Below are positions 1 to 9,400 of a DNA stretch of 64,000 bases, in pieces (position 1 is the first letter of the stretch; each line of letters opens with the position of its first letter). The stretch is taken from positions 1 to 64,000 of the forward strand of contig NZ_FMWL01000003.1 of assembly GCF_900103005.1 (NCBI RefSeq), given 5' to 3'. Made by a program: the position numbers and the translations under genes. The notes beneath the pieces are model-generated. The model had not been told where the DNA came from and made no database searches. It saw only the letters and a list, made by a program, of their open reading frames with translations. The stretch is from Acidaminobacter hydrogenoformans DSM 2784 (lineage in GTDB: Bacteria; Bacillota; Clostridia; Peptostreptococcales; Acidaminobacteraceae).

Positions 1-170
1 CACTGACCTCTGCATTATTTCCATAATCAGAAATCACTTCGCCGGTTCCAAGCAGAACCGACATTTATTTCAGAATTTTGGGTTGTACACTGTTTAGTTT
101 TCAAGGATCGAATGAAGACTGTTTAGCGTCACTTTCGAACCGTTTTTCGCGATTCAATATCTCAAGTGAC
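1..170 (-). other. Probable rRNA operon leader
   Basis: Read on the minus strand, positions 90-108 give TCCTTGAAAACTAAACAG, the type of sequence commonly found in the leader and spacer of Firmicutes rRNA transcripts. The rest of positions 1-170 has no coding potential and no start of 16S rRNA. Between the promoter and the end of argD (206-334) I see AT-rich sequence and nothing else. The assignment depends on what lies to the left of the window. Confidence 0.5.
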
Positions 171-176
171 TTCTTC

Positions 177-205
177 AGTTTATCACCGCGTTTTTGTCAA
201 GTCAA
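177..205 (-). promoter_or_regulatory. Strong rRNA-type promoter reading leftwards
   Basis: On the minus strand a TTGACT -35 (200-205) and a TAAACT -10 (177-182) are separated by exactly 17 bases. The transcript would run off the left end of the window. The leader it would produce carries the motif described in the next entry, which suggests an rRNA operon. The promoter is seen directly; the rRNA assignment is inference because no 16S sequence lies in the window. Confidence 0.65.
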
Positions 206-334
206 GTCATTTTAAATCTTTACTTGTTCGCGACGACTTCTCCATATTACCCAAGAAACTAAGCCATGTCAACCCTTTGAAAGAAATTCTAATTTTCTGA
301 TTTTTGTTTACACACGCATCAATTTTATGTCAAC

Positions 335-1573
335 CTACTTTGCGATCTTGTCTTCCTTTAAAGCTTCCAAAATCACTTCCAATTTGCTGAAGAAAAGGTT
401 AATTTCTTCGTCTGTGACATTCAGCGGTGGAAGCACGCGAATGACGTTTTCACCCGCTGGGATCAGCAATAATTTATGATCAAACGCGAGGGTGTTAAAT
501 GATTTTACATCGACACCAAGCTCGATCCCAATCAAAAGACCCTTGCCTTTGATGCTTTTGATGGTGTGACCATCGGTTAAAGCTTGAAGTTTTTGAATGA
601 TCTTTTGCGACTTTTCTTTTACCTGGGCTAGGAAATCAGGCGAAGATATAATTTCGACACCTTTCAGCGCGACAGCGGTCGCAAGCGGATTGCCGCCAAA
701 AGTCGAGCCATGCTCGCCGGCGGTGAGTACACTTACTTTTTTTGATGCGATAAAAGCGCCAATAGGGAACCCACAGCCAAGACCCTTCGCCAGGCAAACG
801 ACATCCGGCTTTATGCTGGTAGACTGATGGGCATAGAAAGTACCAAGGCGCCCAATACCGGTCTGAACCTCATCAAAGATCAGCACTATGTCCAGGGCGT
901 CACATTTGGCTCTAAGGGCTTCGAGGTACTCATTTGAAATTGGGTTGACGCCGCCTTCCCCCTGAATAGGCTCGACCAGGAAGCCGCAGTAGCTGCTGTC
1001 GAGATTCTTTAGGGCTTCAATATCATTGGCCGGAAACTCGTAAACTTCTGGAATAAGAGGCATGAACGGTGCTTGGTATTTTGGCTGTCCCGTCACCGAA
1101 AGGGCACCCATCGTACGGCCATGGAAGCTGTGGGACAAATGCGCCACTTTGACAGCGTCGCGCTTTTTGCCATATTTTCTCGCAAGCTTTATAGCGCCTT
1201 CAAGCGCCTCAGTCCCGCTGTTGCAGAAAAACACGTCCTGGAGCGCGCCCTCTGAGAGGTCAATCAGGTTTTTCGCGAGCTTCAGCTGTGGTTCGTTCCA
1301 GTAAAGGTTGCTGATATGCATCAGTTTGGCAGCTTGCTCAGAAATCACAGCCGCAAGTTCAGGATTGCCGTGTCCCAGGGCGTTGACGGCGACACCGCTG
1401 ACAAAATCCAGGTAAGTCTCGCCTTTTGTGTCCCAGAGCATAGCGCCCTGACCTTTTTCGAAGATGACGTCAAATCTGCCGTAGGTTGGCATAACCGCAG
1501 CTTTGCAGGCATCAAGGCCTTGCGCCGCGCTCGTATTTTCTGCTTGGTTCATTTCTTTAGTTTGATTTTCCAT
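335..1573 (-). CDS. argD: Acetylornithine aminotransferase
   Basis: Class III pyridoxal-phosphate aminotransferase of 412 residues that converts N-acetylglutamate semialdehyde to N-acetylornithine in the cytoplasm. The PLP lysine is K263 in LAKGLGCGFPIGAF, preceded by the cofactor-binding FDEVQTGIGR at about 233-242. NSGTEALEGAIKLARK lies at about 118-133. The length is normal apart from a polar N-terminal extension of some 25 residues. An ATG start with AAAGGAG about eight bases upstream fixes the 5' end. It lies 107 bases downstream of argB on the same strand and is probably co-transcribed from the argB promoter. No convincing terminator follows it. Confidence 0.95.
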   Translation of the reverse strand: MENQTKEMNQAENTSAAQGLDACKAAVMPTYGRFDVIFEKGQGAMLWDTKGETYLDFVSGVAVNALGHGNPELAAVISEQAAKLMHISNLYWNEPQLKLAKNLIDLSEGALQDVFFCNSGTEALEGAIKLARKYGKKRDAVKVAHLSHSFHGRTMGALSVTGQPKYQAPFMPLIPEVYEFPANDIEALKNLDSSYCGFLVEPIQGEGGVNPISNEYLEALRAKCDALDIVLIFDEVQTGIGRLGTFYAHQSTSIKPDVVCLAKGLGCGFPIGAFIASKKVSVLTAGEHGSTFGGNPLATAVALKGVEIISSPDFLAQVKEKSQKIIQKLQALTDGHTIKSIKGKGLLIGIELGVDVKSFNTLAFDHKLLLIPAGENVIRVLPPLNVTDEEINLFFSKLEVILEALKEDKIAK

Positions 1574-1680
1574 AATAATCTCCTTTCAAATTCTATTAGC
1601 CTATTCCATTTCACTTTATTTCACTCAATTCCATTCGGAATTTACCCGCTCTCAGACTTGAGCTCAAACCACAGCTCTTA

Positions 1681-2526
1681 TTACCGTTCAATCATAGTCC
1701 CTATGCCACTGTCCGAAAAGACCTCCACCAACAGACTGTGAGGCGTGGAGCCATTCAGCAGGTGCACGGTATGAACGCCCTGCTCGATAGCGTTTATGGC
1801 ACAGGTCAGTTTTGGAATCATGCCGCCTTTGACCGTTTCAAGAATTTCCTTGGCTTCCGCAAGACCCAGCTTGCTGACGAAGCTGGCCGGATCCGGAAAG
1901 TTTTTATAGACGCCGTTGACATCCGTCATCAGGATGAGCTTCTCCGCGCCCACCGCGACCGCGACCGCGGAAGCGACGTCATCCGCATTGATGTTGAAGG
2001 TCTTGCCGTCTTTGTCATGGCCTATTGGCGAAATAATTGGCGTATAGCCCCCTGTCATGAGCAGATTGATCAGGGTTGGGTCGACGTTGGAAACCTCGCC
2101 CACATGGCCTATATCCCCTTCTCCCACCTGCTTTGGCGTCGCTTCCAGCCAGCCGCCGTCCTTGCCGCTGATCCCGACTGCCTTTATGCCGCCATTGTTC
2201 AGCATTAAGGTAAGCTCCGTGTTGATCCGTCCGGTCAGGACCATTTCCACCTCTGTGATCGCGGCATCCCCCGTGACTCTGTAGCCGCCTATGAATTCAC
2301 TCTCTATGCCCATCCGGTCCAGCCGTTTGCTGATTTCTTTGCCGCCGCCGTGAACCAACACAATTTTCATCCCGACTAAGCTGAGCAGTACAATATCCTG
2401 CAGGATAGAGCGCCTTCCTTCAGGTGAATCCGCCAGGCTTCCGCCAAGCTTGATCACGACAGTCTTATCCCGAAACTTTTGAATGTAGGGTATGGATTCG
2501 ACGAGTGCAGATACAAATGCAGACAT
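1681..2526 (-). CDS. argB: Acetylglutamate kinase
   Basis: Amino-acid kinase family protein of 281 residues that phosphorylates N-acetylglutamate, usually the arginine-sensitive step when the acetyl group is recycled by ArgJ. KLGGS (26-30) and VHGGGKEIS (58-66) form the nucleotide-binding glycine loops. TGRINTELTLMLN and GMIPKL match the substrate and C-terminal family motifs. The ATG start has GGAGG nearby. It is the first gene of an argB-argD unit with its own promoter at 2565-2593, overlapped by a palindrome that may bind ArgR. The spacer to argD holds short pyrimidine-rich repeats but no recognisable gene. Confidence 0.95.
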   Translation of the reverse strand: MSAFVSALVESIPYIQKFRDKTVVIKLGGSLADSPEGRRSILQDIVLLSLVGMKIVLVHGGGKEISKRLDRMGIESEFIGGYRVTGDAAITEVEMVLTGRINTELTLMLNNGGIKAVGISGKDGGWLEATPKQVGEGDIGHVGEVSNVDPTLINLLMTGGYTPIISPIGHDKDGKTFNINADDVASAVAVAVGAEKLILMTDVNGVYKNFPDPASFVSKLGLAEAKEILETVKGGMIPKLTCAINAIEQGVHTVHLLNGSTPHSLLVEVFSDSGIGTMIER

Positions 2527-2564
2527 CTTTTAACCTCCTCTATATTTTTTGCAATTTTACATAC

Positions 2565-2593
2565 ATTATACACAAAAATGTATATAGTTTCAA
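2565..2593 (-). promoter_or_regulatory. argB-argD promoter
   Basis: On the minus strand TTGAAA (2588-2593) and TATAAT (2565-2570) are spaced by 17 bases, about 40 bases upstream of the argB start. This is a near-consensus sigma-A promoter. The palindrome at 2567-2584 overlaps its -10 box and spacer. Confidence 0.75.
2567..2584. promoter_or_regulatory. Candidate arginine operator (palindrome)
   Basis: TATACA, six bases, TGTATA forms a perfect 18-bp inverted repeat over the argB -10 box. ARG boxes bound by ArgR/AhrC are also 18-bp AT-rich palindromes, but the usual half-site is closer to TGAAT. TGTATA half-sites recur near argC and argG. ArgR binding is inference. Confidence 0.4.
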
Positions 2594-2849
2594 TTTTTAA
2601 TTACGACGTTGTCACTTTTTTATGCGGAGCATTTTATAAAATCACTGGCGCTTTTTGTGCCGATGGTCACCAAAAACCACACCCACCACCACGCCCTTTT
2701 TCGCCCCTCTCAAAATCTGATTATAAGAAAATTGCAGAACTCCAGCCATCTGCGTCAGCCTGTTTTCGCCCCTTCAAACAAGCCAAAACCCGTTGATTTT
2801 GGGACAATCTCATAAAAGGGGAAGTCAAAACCGGATAATATCAGCTCTT

Positions 2850-2957
2850 TTAATATTGTATCATATTTTTTGAATTTTTTAAGTATTCCTTGAATTGGAG
2901 GTCCTTCTTAGGGACAATAACAACAAGTGCCTTCCCAAGTTTGACAGCTTTCTGAGT
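2850..2957 (-). pseudogene. Possible gene remnant, AbrB-like
   Basis: On the minus strand a 35-codon stretch without a start codon encodes KAVKLGKALVVIVPKKDLQF followed by a short tail and a TAA. The LGxxLVVxxPK pattern resembles the DNA-contacting strand of SpoVT/AbrB-type antitoxin or regulator domains. Two in-frame stops (TAA and TGA) separate it from KKLSGDYVAAGL just upstream in the same frame, as in a decayed gene. It is short and could be chance. The rest of the argB-argC gap (2595-2849 and 2960-3020) shows nothing I can name. Confidence 0.25.
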
Positions 2958-3022
2958 TCAGCCTTACAGGCCTGCAGCGACATAGTCACCCGACAACTTT
3001 TTATGGATGCCCCCTTACCTTG

Positions 3023-3061
3023 AGTGCGGCTCAAAACAAGCATAATTATAATAGCCGCACT
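3023..3061. repeat. Inverted repeat upstream of argC
   Basis: AGTGCGGCT (3023-3031) pairs with AGCCGCACT (3053-3061) around an AT-rich loop of 21 bases. It ends exactly at the argC -35 box. It could be an old terminator without a T-tract or a regulator site; its role is unknown. Confidence 0.45.
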
Positions 3062-3089
3062 TGAATTATTCGAATAAATTGTGTATAAT
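3061..3089 (+). promoter_or_regulatory. argC-argJ promoter
   Basis: TTGAAT (3061-3066), 17 bases, TATAAT (3084-3089), about 30 bases ahead of the argC start. The -10 is embedded in TTGTGTATAAT, the same string that surrounds the argB -10 box on the other strand, so the two arginine promoters are probably co-regulated. Confidence 0.75.
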
Positions 3090-3119
3090 TATCCTCAAAC
3101 ATTTTATGGAGGTTTTATT

Positions 3120-4178
3120 ATGAATGTATGTATCGTAGGCGCTTCGGGCTACGCCGGCCAGCAGCTGGTCTCACTGCTGCTGCTGCATCCGGAGGTGGAC
3201 AAGCTCTTTTTGATGGCCTCGTCAACCGCTGGCGCGCGTTACTCTGACTTGAATCCAGCTTTTAAAGGCCGTGTGGATGATACGCTTCTGCCGGCCGCTG
3301 ACTTGATCGAAACCAATTTCGTCAAAGAGAACGCTATTGGGGCTGTATTTCTCGCGTTGCCACATGGCGCTTCAATGCCTTATGCCCAGCATTTAATAGA
3401 AAACGAACCGGACGTTGGCATTATTGACTTGGGCGCCGACTTCAGGATTCACGACGTCAAAGAATATGAGAAATGGTATGGTGACCATACGTGTCCTGAA
3501 TATCTGGACCGTTTTGTGTATGGGCTTCCGGAGTTTAACAAAGATCAGATTGTGGGCAGCAAGACTATCGGCAATCCCGGCTGCTATCCGACTTCTATTC
3601 TGCTGGCTATGCTTCCGGCGTTGAAAGCCGGTGTGGTGGAGACAGACCGGATCGTCGCGGATTCGAAATCCGGGATGAGCGGCGCGGGTAAAACGGCTGC
3701 CGTCGCATCCCTGTTCACTGAGGTGGCTGAAACGGTACGGCCTTACAAAACCGGGAAACACCGTCACACGGCTGAAATCGCCCAGGAAATGGCGATCGCG
3801 GCGGGCGGAAAGGTTGGCCTCCTGTTTTCACCGTCAATTGTACCTATGAGCCGTGGGATCGAGTCCACCGTCTATGCGGCTGTGAAGCCCGAAAAGCTGG
3901 AGTGGGCGAAGGCCTCCATTTTGGATTACTATAAAGAATTTTACAAGGATGCGCCTTTCGTCAGAGTTTTGGATTCGCAGCCAGAAACCCGCAATGTCAG
4001 AGGCAGCAATTTCTGTGATGTTTGGGTCACCATTGACGAAGAAACAAGCACACTGGTGGCCATGGGCGTCATTGACAACCTGGTCAAAGGGGCCAGCGGC
4101 CAAGCGGTGCACAATTTCAACCTGATGTTTGGGTTTGAAGAAACCGCTGGTTTGAAAATGATGGCGCTTTATCCATAA
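3120..4178 (+). CDS. argC: N-acetyl-gamma-glutamyl-phosphate reductase
   Basis: NADPH-dependent reductase of 352 residues that makes N-acetylglutamate semialdehyde. It has an N-terminal Rossmann motif VGASGYAGQQL (6-16), the catalytic cysteine C155 in GNPGCYPTS, and AGKTAA and HRHTAEI motifs of the family. I chose ATG at 3120 because GGAGG lies seven bases upstream; the reading frame is open further 5' to a GTG inside the promoter, which cannot be the start. It is first gene of argC-argJ, separated by 74 bases from argJ. Confidence 0.95.
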   Translation: MNVCIVGASGYAGQQLVSLLLLHPEVDKLFLMASSTAGARYSDLNPAFKGRVDDTLLPAADLIETNFVKENAIGAVFLALPHGASMPYAQHLIENEPDVGIIDLGADFRIHDVKEYEKWYGDHTCPEYLDRFVYGLPEFNKDQIVGSKTIGNPGCYPTSILLAMLPALKAGVVETDRIVADSKSGMSGAGKTAAVASLFTEVAETVRPYKTGKHRHTAEIAQEMAIAAGGKVGLLFSPSIVPMSRGIESTVYAAVKPEKLEWAKASILDYYKEFYKDAPFVRVLDSQPETRNVRGSNFCDVWVTIDEETSTLVAMGVIDNLVKGASGQAVHNFNLMFGFEETAGLKMMALYP

Positions 4179-4252
4179 GCTCAATCAAAACACCCACAGT
4201 GCACATTTTAAAATATCAAGAAATCATCTAAACCAGTCCAAGGAGGCTTTTT

Positions 4253-5473
4253 ATGAAAAACGATCTAACACCAGAAGCAGTCAGCGTCCCAGGGTTTAAG
4301 GCCTGCGCCCTCTTTTGCGGCATTAAGAAGGAAAACAAAGATTTGACGTTAATCACTTGTGAAAAGGGCGCTGTGGCAGCAGCGGTCTTTACGACTAATC
4401 TTTCTAAGGCAGCCCCGGTCATAGTCTCTCAGGAAAATATGAAGCAGCCGCTGGTTCACGCTGTCGTCATAAACAGCGGAAACGCCAACGCTTGCAATGG
4501 CCAGCGCGGCCTTGACGACGCAAAGCGCACCACCGTCAAAACCGGCGAGCTGCTGGGCGTCGACCCATCCTCTGTCATTGTCTCTTCCACTGGTGTCATT
4601 GGCGTCCCTCTTCCAATTGAAAAATTGGAGTCCGGGATTGAAAAGGCCATACCTATGTTAAAGTCGGACGGATTGGTGGAAGCCGCAGAAGGGATTATGA
4701 CAACAGACACCTTCAGAAAGCTGTCTGCTAAATCAGTAGCACTCCCAGAGTCTGGCGTCACTGTACAAATTGTTGGTTTCTCAAAAGGCAGCGGGATGAT
4801 TCACCCTAATATGGCCACTATGTTAGGGGTTACCCTGACAGATGCCAACATTGAAAAGGAAGTCTTCCAGACGCTTCAAAAGGAATCTACGGATGTGACC
4901 TTCAATATGATTTCTGTAGATGGCGATACCTCAACCAACGACATGTCCCTGGCACTGAGCTCCTGTGAGGCCGGCAATCCGCCGCTTAAGCCAGGCACCA
5001 AGGATTATGAAGTCTTCAAAGAGGCTTTCATTGACCTTCAAAAAACCCTGGCCAAGCTGATTGCCAAGGATGGCGAGGGCGCTTCCAAGCTGATCCAGGT
5101 CAAAATCAACGGCGCGAGGACGGAAAAAGACGCGCGTCTCCTCGCCAGAAGCGTCACGACCTCTTCCCTTGTTAAAGCAGCAATCTTTGGCCGGGACGCC
5201 AACTGGGGCCGGGTCCTCTGTGCCATGGGTTACGCGGGCGGCATGTTTAACCCGGACCTTGTGGACCTTTATTTTGAAAGTGAATTTGGCAGTATTCAGC
5301 TTATGGAGAAAGGCGCTGGTCTGATCTTTGATGAGGATAAAGCGCTCAAAATCCTGGAATCCGACACCATAGACATTGTAGCCCAGCTGGGCGAAGGCGA
5401 AGCTTCTGCTGAGGCCTGGGGCTGTGACCTGACTTATGAGTATGTCAAGATTAATGGAGAGTACAGATCGTAA
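4253..5473 (+). CDS. argJ: Glutamate N-acetyltransferase (ornithine acetyltransferase)
   Basis: ArgJ transfers the acetyl group from N-acetylornithine to glutamate, closing the cyclic arginine pathway. The 406-residue precursor cleaves itself between A188 and T189 in the motif MIHPNMATML; T189 becomes the nucleophile of the beta chain. The length and motifs are normal. Whether it is bifunctional (also using acetyl-CoA) cannot be read from sequence, but no argA is seen here. AAGGAGG precedes the ATG. A strong terminator follows at 5511-5559. Confidence 0.95.
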   Translation: MKNDLTPEAVSVPGFKACALFCGIKKENKDLTLITCEKGAVAAAVFTTNLSKAAPVIVSQENMKQPLVHAVVINSGNANACNGQRGLDDAKRTTVKTGELLGVDPSSVIVSSTGVIGVPLPIEKLESGIEKAIPMLKSDGLVEAAEGIMTTDTFRKLSAKSVALPESGVTVQIVGFSKGSGMIHPNMATMLGVTLTDANIEKEVFQTLQKESTDVTFNMISVDGDTSTNDMSLALSSCEAGNPPLKPGTKDYEVFKEAFIDLQKTLAKLIAKDGEGASKLIQVKINGARTEKDARLLARSVTTSSLVKAAIFGRDANWGRVLCAMGYAGGMFNPDLVDLYFESEFGSIQLMEKGAGLIFDEDKALKILESDTIDIVAQLGEGEASAEAWGCDLTYEYVKINGEYRS

Positions 5474-5510
5474 GGAAATTTTTATTAAGTAATCAGACAA
5501 GCAAAAATGA

Positions 5511-5559
5511 AAAGAAGTCTCAACCGGCAAGCAATAATCCGGTTGAGACTTCTTTTTTT
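5511..5559. terminator. Bidirectional terminator after argJ
   Basis: A 17-base stem ending in CTCAACCGG/CCGGTTGAG with an 11-base loop is followed by seven T residues on the plus strand. The minus strand also ends in a shorter T run, so it can also serve the convergent secreted-protein gene. Confidence 0.9.
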
Positions 5560-5649
5560 GTCGTTCTTCATGGCCAGAGAAAATGGCGAGACTGGCGCCA
5601 TCAGCAGGCTCCGTTTCCCTCCATTTCTCTGAAGGTACAAGGTTTAAAT

Positions 5650-6246
5650 CTACTGTGCGTCTGTTGTCCCTTGGAAGCACGCGCCGCCAAAGCCTTGTCC
5701 GCCTTGTCCAAAGCCGCCGCGCATCATGCCGCCGCGTCCGCCGTTAGCAGGACCAAAGCCCTGACCAAGACCTGCCGCTTCGCCATTAGGCCGTTCCCTG
5801 TCAAACCCTTCGGTTTGTCCCAGTCCCTGACCGCCATTCGCTCTGCCGCTGCCAAGGCCAAAGCGCTCACCATTGTTAAGCGCGTTTCTCATAGCGAATT
5901 GCTGTGTGCCAGTGCAGTCGTGGTTTTCCATAAAGGTTTTCATGACTTCAGCGCGTTCCTTGGTCAATCTGCCACTTTCTACCAGCGCATCAATTCTCAA
6001 GGCTCTGTTTTCTTTGATGGCATCGACGAATTCATCAAATTTATCTGCGTCTTGAGCCTGAACGCTGAGGGATTTACCCGCTCTTAAAGCCTCCAGAACA
6101 TCCTCTTCGTCTACGTCAATAATCTCTGCCAGGATTTCAATATTGCTTTTGAATTCAACCGTTGGTTTCGCATCATCCGCAAAGACGGCTACAGAGCCGA
6201 GTGCCAGGACGAGTATAAGCGAGAGTGACAATAAGATTTTTTTCAT
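5650..6246 (-). CDS. Secreted glycine-rich protein of unknown function
   Basis: Protein of 198 residues with a clear Sec signal peptide: MKKILLSLSLILVLALG, then a likely cleavage after VFA around residue 23. Residues 25-110 are charged and helical, and 130-198 are low-complexity, rich in Gly, Asn, Gln and Phe with GLGQ, GFGQ and RGG repeats. Two cysteines occur (NHDC and GGACF). I chose ATG at 6246, preceded by GGAGG, over a TTG that overlaps that site. I do not recognise a family. It stands alone between argJ and carB, convergent with argJ. A metal- or surface-related role is possible but not shown. Confidence 0.75.
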   Translation of the reverse strand: MKKILLSLSLILVLALGSVAVFADDAKPTVEFKSNIEILAEIIDVDEEDVLEALRAGKSLSVQAQDADKFDEFVDAIKENRALRIDALVESGRLTKERAEVMKTFMENHDCTGTQQFAMRNALNNGERFGLGSGRANGGQGLGQTEGFDRERPNGEAAGLGQGFGPANGGRGGMMRGGFGQGGQGFGGACFQGTTDAQ

Positions 6247-6375
6247 TTTTGTTTCCTCCTTCAAAAGTCTCGACCTCCATAGTGCGGGTCAGCTTGTTTC
6301 TATGGTCTAAGTATACAACTCAAATTTGAAGAGAATATGAAGATGAGCGACATATTTCAAATTTTTATTCTCCGG

Positions 6376-6405
6376 GAGAAAAAGAAAGAAGGCCCCAGGG
6401 CCTTC
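6376..6405 (-). terminator. carB terminator
   Basis: On the minus strand GAAGGCC, loop CTGG, GGCCTTC is followed by a T-rich run (TTTCTTTTTC). It sits 30 bases downstream of the carB stop and also separates carB from the promoter region of the secreted-protein gene. Confidence 0.85.
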
Positions 6406-6436
6406 CTCCATAAAATACTGTAATTATAACGGCATA

Positions 6437-9400
6437 CTACGAATACGCCATGTGCACATTCACGCTTTGATCGTCAATCCCTTTTTCAAGCAGCAGTACC
6501 ACCGCTGAGAAAGTGTCAAAAGCCGTCAGGCAAATAACCTTGTTTTCCACAGCCCTGCGGCGCATGCGGAAGCCCTGCTTCTCTTTAACTTTGCCCACTG
6601 TTGGCAAAATCACGCTGAAGGAGATTTTCTCCCTGGTCAGCCAGGTCAGGGCTTCATCCTCTGTACCGGCATCTATGACCTTTGCCGCCGGGAACGCATC
6701 TCGAATGGCTTGCGCTGTGCCAGAGGTGGCCACAATCTCATAGCCAAGCTCCGCCAGCTTTCCTGCCAGCGGCAGTGCAGGCTCTTTGAAGGCGTCTGCA
6801 ATAGAGAGGAAGACCCGCTCGGTGATCACTTCGCCATCAGCCGCCTCACCTGCCGCAGCCGCATCCTGAGCCCGCTTCGCGCCTTTAGCGCTGAGGCCCC
6901 TGAGTGTGCCGCTCGAAGCCACAAAGCCTTTATAAAGGGCATGCTCCAGCTTCGCGTCCATGCAGAGCACTTCCCCTGTCGACTTCATCTCTGGACCAAG
7001 GGCAGAATCCGCAAACGGAATCTTCTCCATGGAGAAGACTGGATGCTTAACCGCATAAATCTCTCGCTCCGGATAAAGGCCCGTTGGGTATTCCATGCTG
7101 TTGACAGTTTCGCCCAGCATGCAGCGGGTGGACAGCTCGATCATAGGCACCCCGGTGACCTTGCTGAGGAACGGCACAGTGCGGGAGGCGCGCGGGTTGA
7201 CTTCAATAACATAAAGCTTATTTTTTTCGACAATGAACTGGATGTTGAGAAGGCCTACAATTTTCAGTGCCTGCGCTATACGTCGAGTGGTGACCACGAT
7301 CTGACCCTTCATCTGACTGCTGATGCTTGGCGCCGGATAGATGGATATGCTGTCACCGCTGTGGACGCCTGCACGCTCGAGGTGCTCCATGATGCCTGGA
7401 ATGATGACGTTCTCGCCGTCCGAGATCGCGTCGACTTCGACTTCAAGACCGTTGATGTACTGGTCGATCAACACCGTGCTTTTGGGTTCCCGTTCGAAGG
7501 CGCCAAACAAATAGCGCTCCAGGGATTCGTTGTCATGGACGATTTCCATACCGAGGCCGCCTATGACGTAGCTTGGTCGGACCAGGAGGGGGAAGCCGAG
7601 GCTTTTTGCTTGCGACATACCATCGGCAACACTGGAAACGCCGTAGCCAAGCGGGCTTGGAATGCCCTCTTGAATCAAGATCTGGTTGAAGCATTCCCGG
7701 TCCTCCGCGTTATGGACGGCTTCAAAGGACGTCCCCAGAATTGGGATGCCAGCTTCTGAAATAAAACGCGCCAGCTTGATGGCCGTCTGGCCGCCATACT
7801 GGAGAATGACGCCCACCGGCTTCTCCTTGTCGACAATGCTCAGGATGTCCTCTTCTGTGATGGGTTCAAAGTAAAGCTTGTCCGAGAGATCGAAGTCCGT
7901 GCTGACTGTCTCAGGGTTATTGTTGACTATGATAGCCTCGTAGCCCAGATTCTTAAGGGCCAGGACACCATGGACCGAGCAGTAGTCGAACTCCACACCC
8001 TGACCAATGCGGATTGGGCCGGAGCCTATGACAATGACCTTTTTACGGTCACTGACCTCAACTTCATCCTCGCCGCCGTACATGGAGTAGTAATAAGGTG
8101 AGGTCGCCTCGAACTCGCTGGCGCAGGTGTCGACCATCTTATAGGAAGGCATGATATTGTACACTTTTCTGAGATCGTAGATCTTGTCCGCGGAAGTATC
8201 CTTCATCAGGCGGCTGATGCCCTTGTCAGCGAAGCCATAGCGCTTGAGTTCCATGAGGAGCTGGGAATCCAGGGCATTGATGGCCTTGCCGCGTATGCGC
8301 TCTTCCAGGGCTACCAGGCGCTGTACCTTGCTGAGGAAGAACGGGTCAATACCAGTCATTTCCTGAAGCGCCGCCACGGTCGTGCCTCTGCGCATGAGCT
8401 CAGTGATAAAGAACAGCCGCATGTCGTCCCCGTTGATGACCCTGTCCACCAAAGCCTCTGTGCTCATGGCGTCCGAGACAGGCAGCTTCAGGTTGAACAG
8501 ATTAATTTCAAGGGAACGCACCGCCTTCAGCAGCGCCGCCTCAAAGCTTCCGGCAATCGCCATAACCTCGCCGGTAGCCATCATCATGGTCCCCAGGACT
8601 TTACTCGCTTCTTTGAACTTGTCAAAAGGCCACTTTGGAATTTTAACAACCACGTAATCCAGAGTCGGCTCAAAGCACGCTTTGGTTTTGCCGGTAATAT
8701 CGTTGACGATTTCATCCAGGTCGTAGCCTAAGGCAATCCTGGTCGCCACCTTGGCAATGGGATACCCCGTCGCCTTGGAAGCCAGCGCCGAGGAGCGGCT
8801 GACCCGCGGGTTGACCTCAATGACAAAATAACGGTCGCTCCTTGGATCCAGCGCCAGCTGCACATTGCAGCCGCCTCGGATCTCCAGGGCGTTGACTATG
8901 TCAATGGAGGCCCTTCTGAGCATCTGATACTCTAAATCATTCAGCGTCTGGGACGGTGCCACAACAATACTGTCCCCTGTGTGGACGCCCACCGGGTCAA
9001 AGTTTTCCATGTTGCAGACCGCGATCACGTTGCCGCTGTTGTCCCGGATCATCTCGTACTCAATTTCCTTCCAGCCCTTGATAGACTTTTCAACCAGCAC
9101 CTGTCCCGCAATGCTGAAATCAATTCCGCGACGGGCAATTTCCCTGACCTCAGCCTCGGTGTTCGCAATGCCGCCGCCAGTACCGCCAAGGGTAAACGCA
9201 GGACGAATGATGACCGGCAGTCCAATCTGATGGGCCTGGGTGACAGCAGACTCGACGTCCTCTGCGATATAACTTTCTATACAAGGCTGTCCAATGGCTT
9301 CCATGGCTGCCCTGAAATCTTCCCGGTCCTCCGAGGTCTCAATGGACTTCAGGGATGTCCCAATGACCTCAACATTATACTTTTCAAGCACGCCCCGCTT

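Noticed and set aside
6710-7759. 349-codon plus-strand frame inside carB
   Set aside because: It is the antisense shadow of a long conserved gene and shows no protein-family motif.
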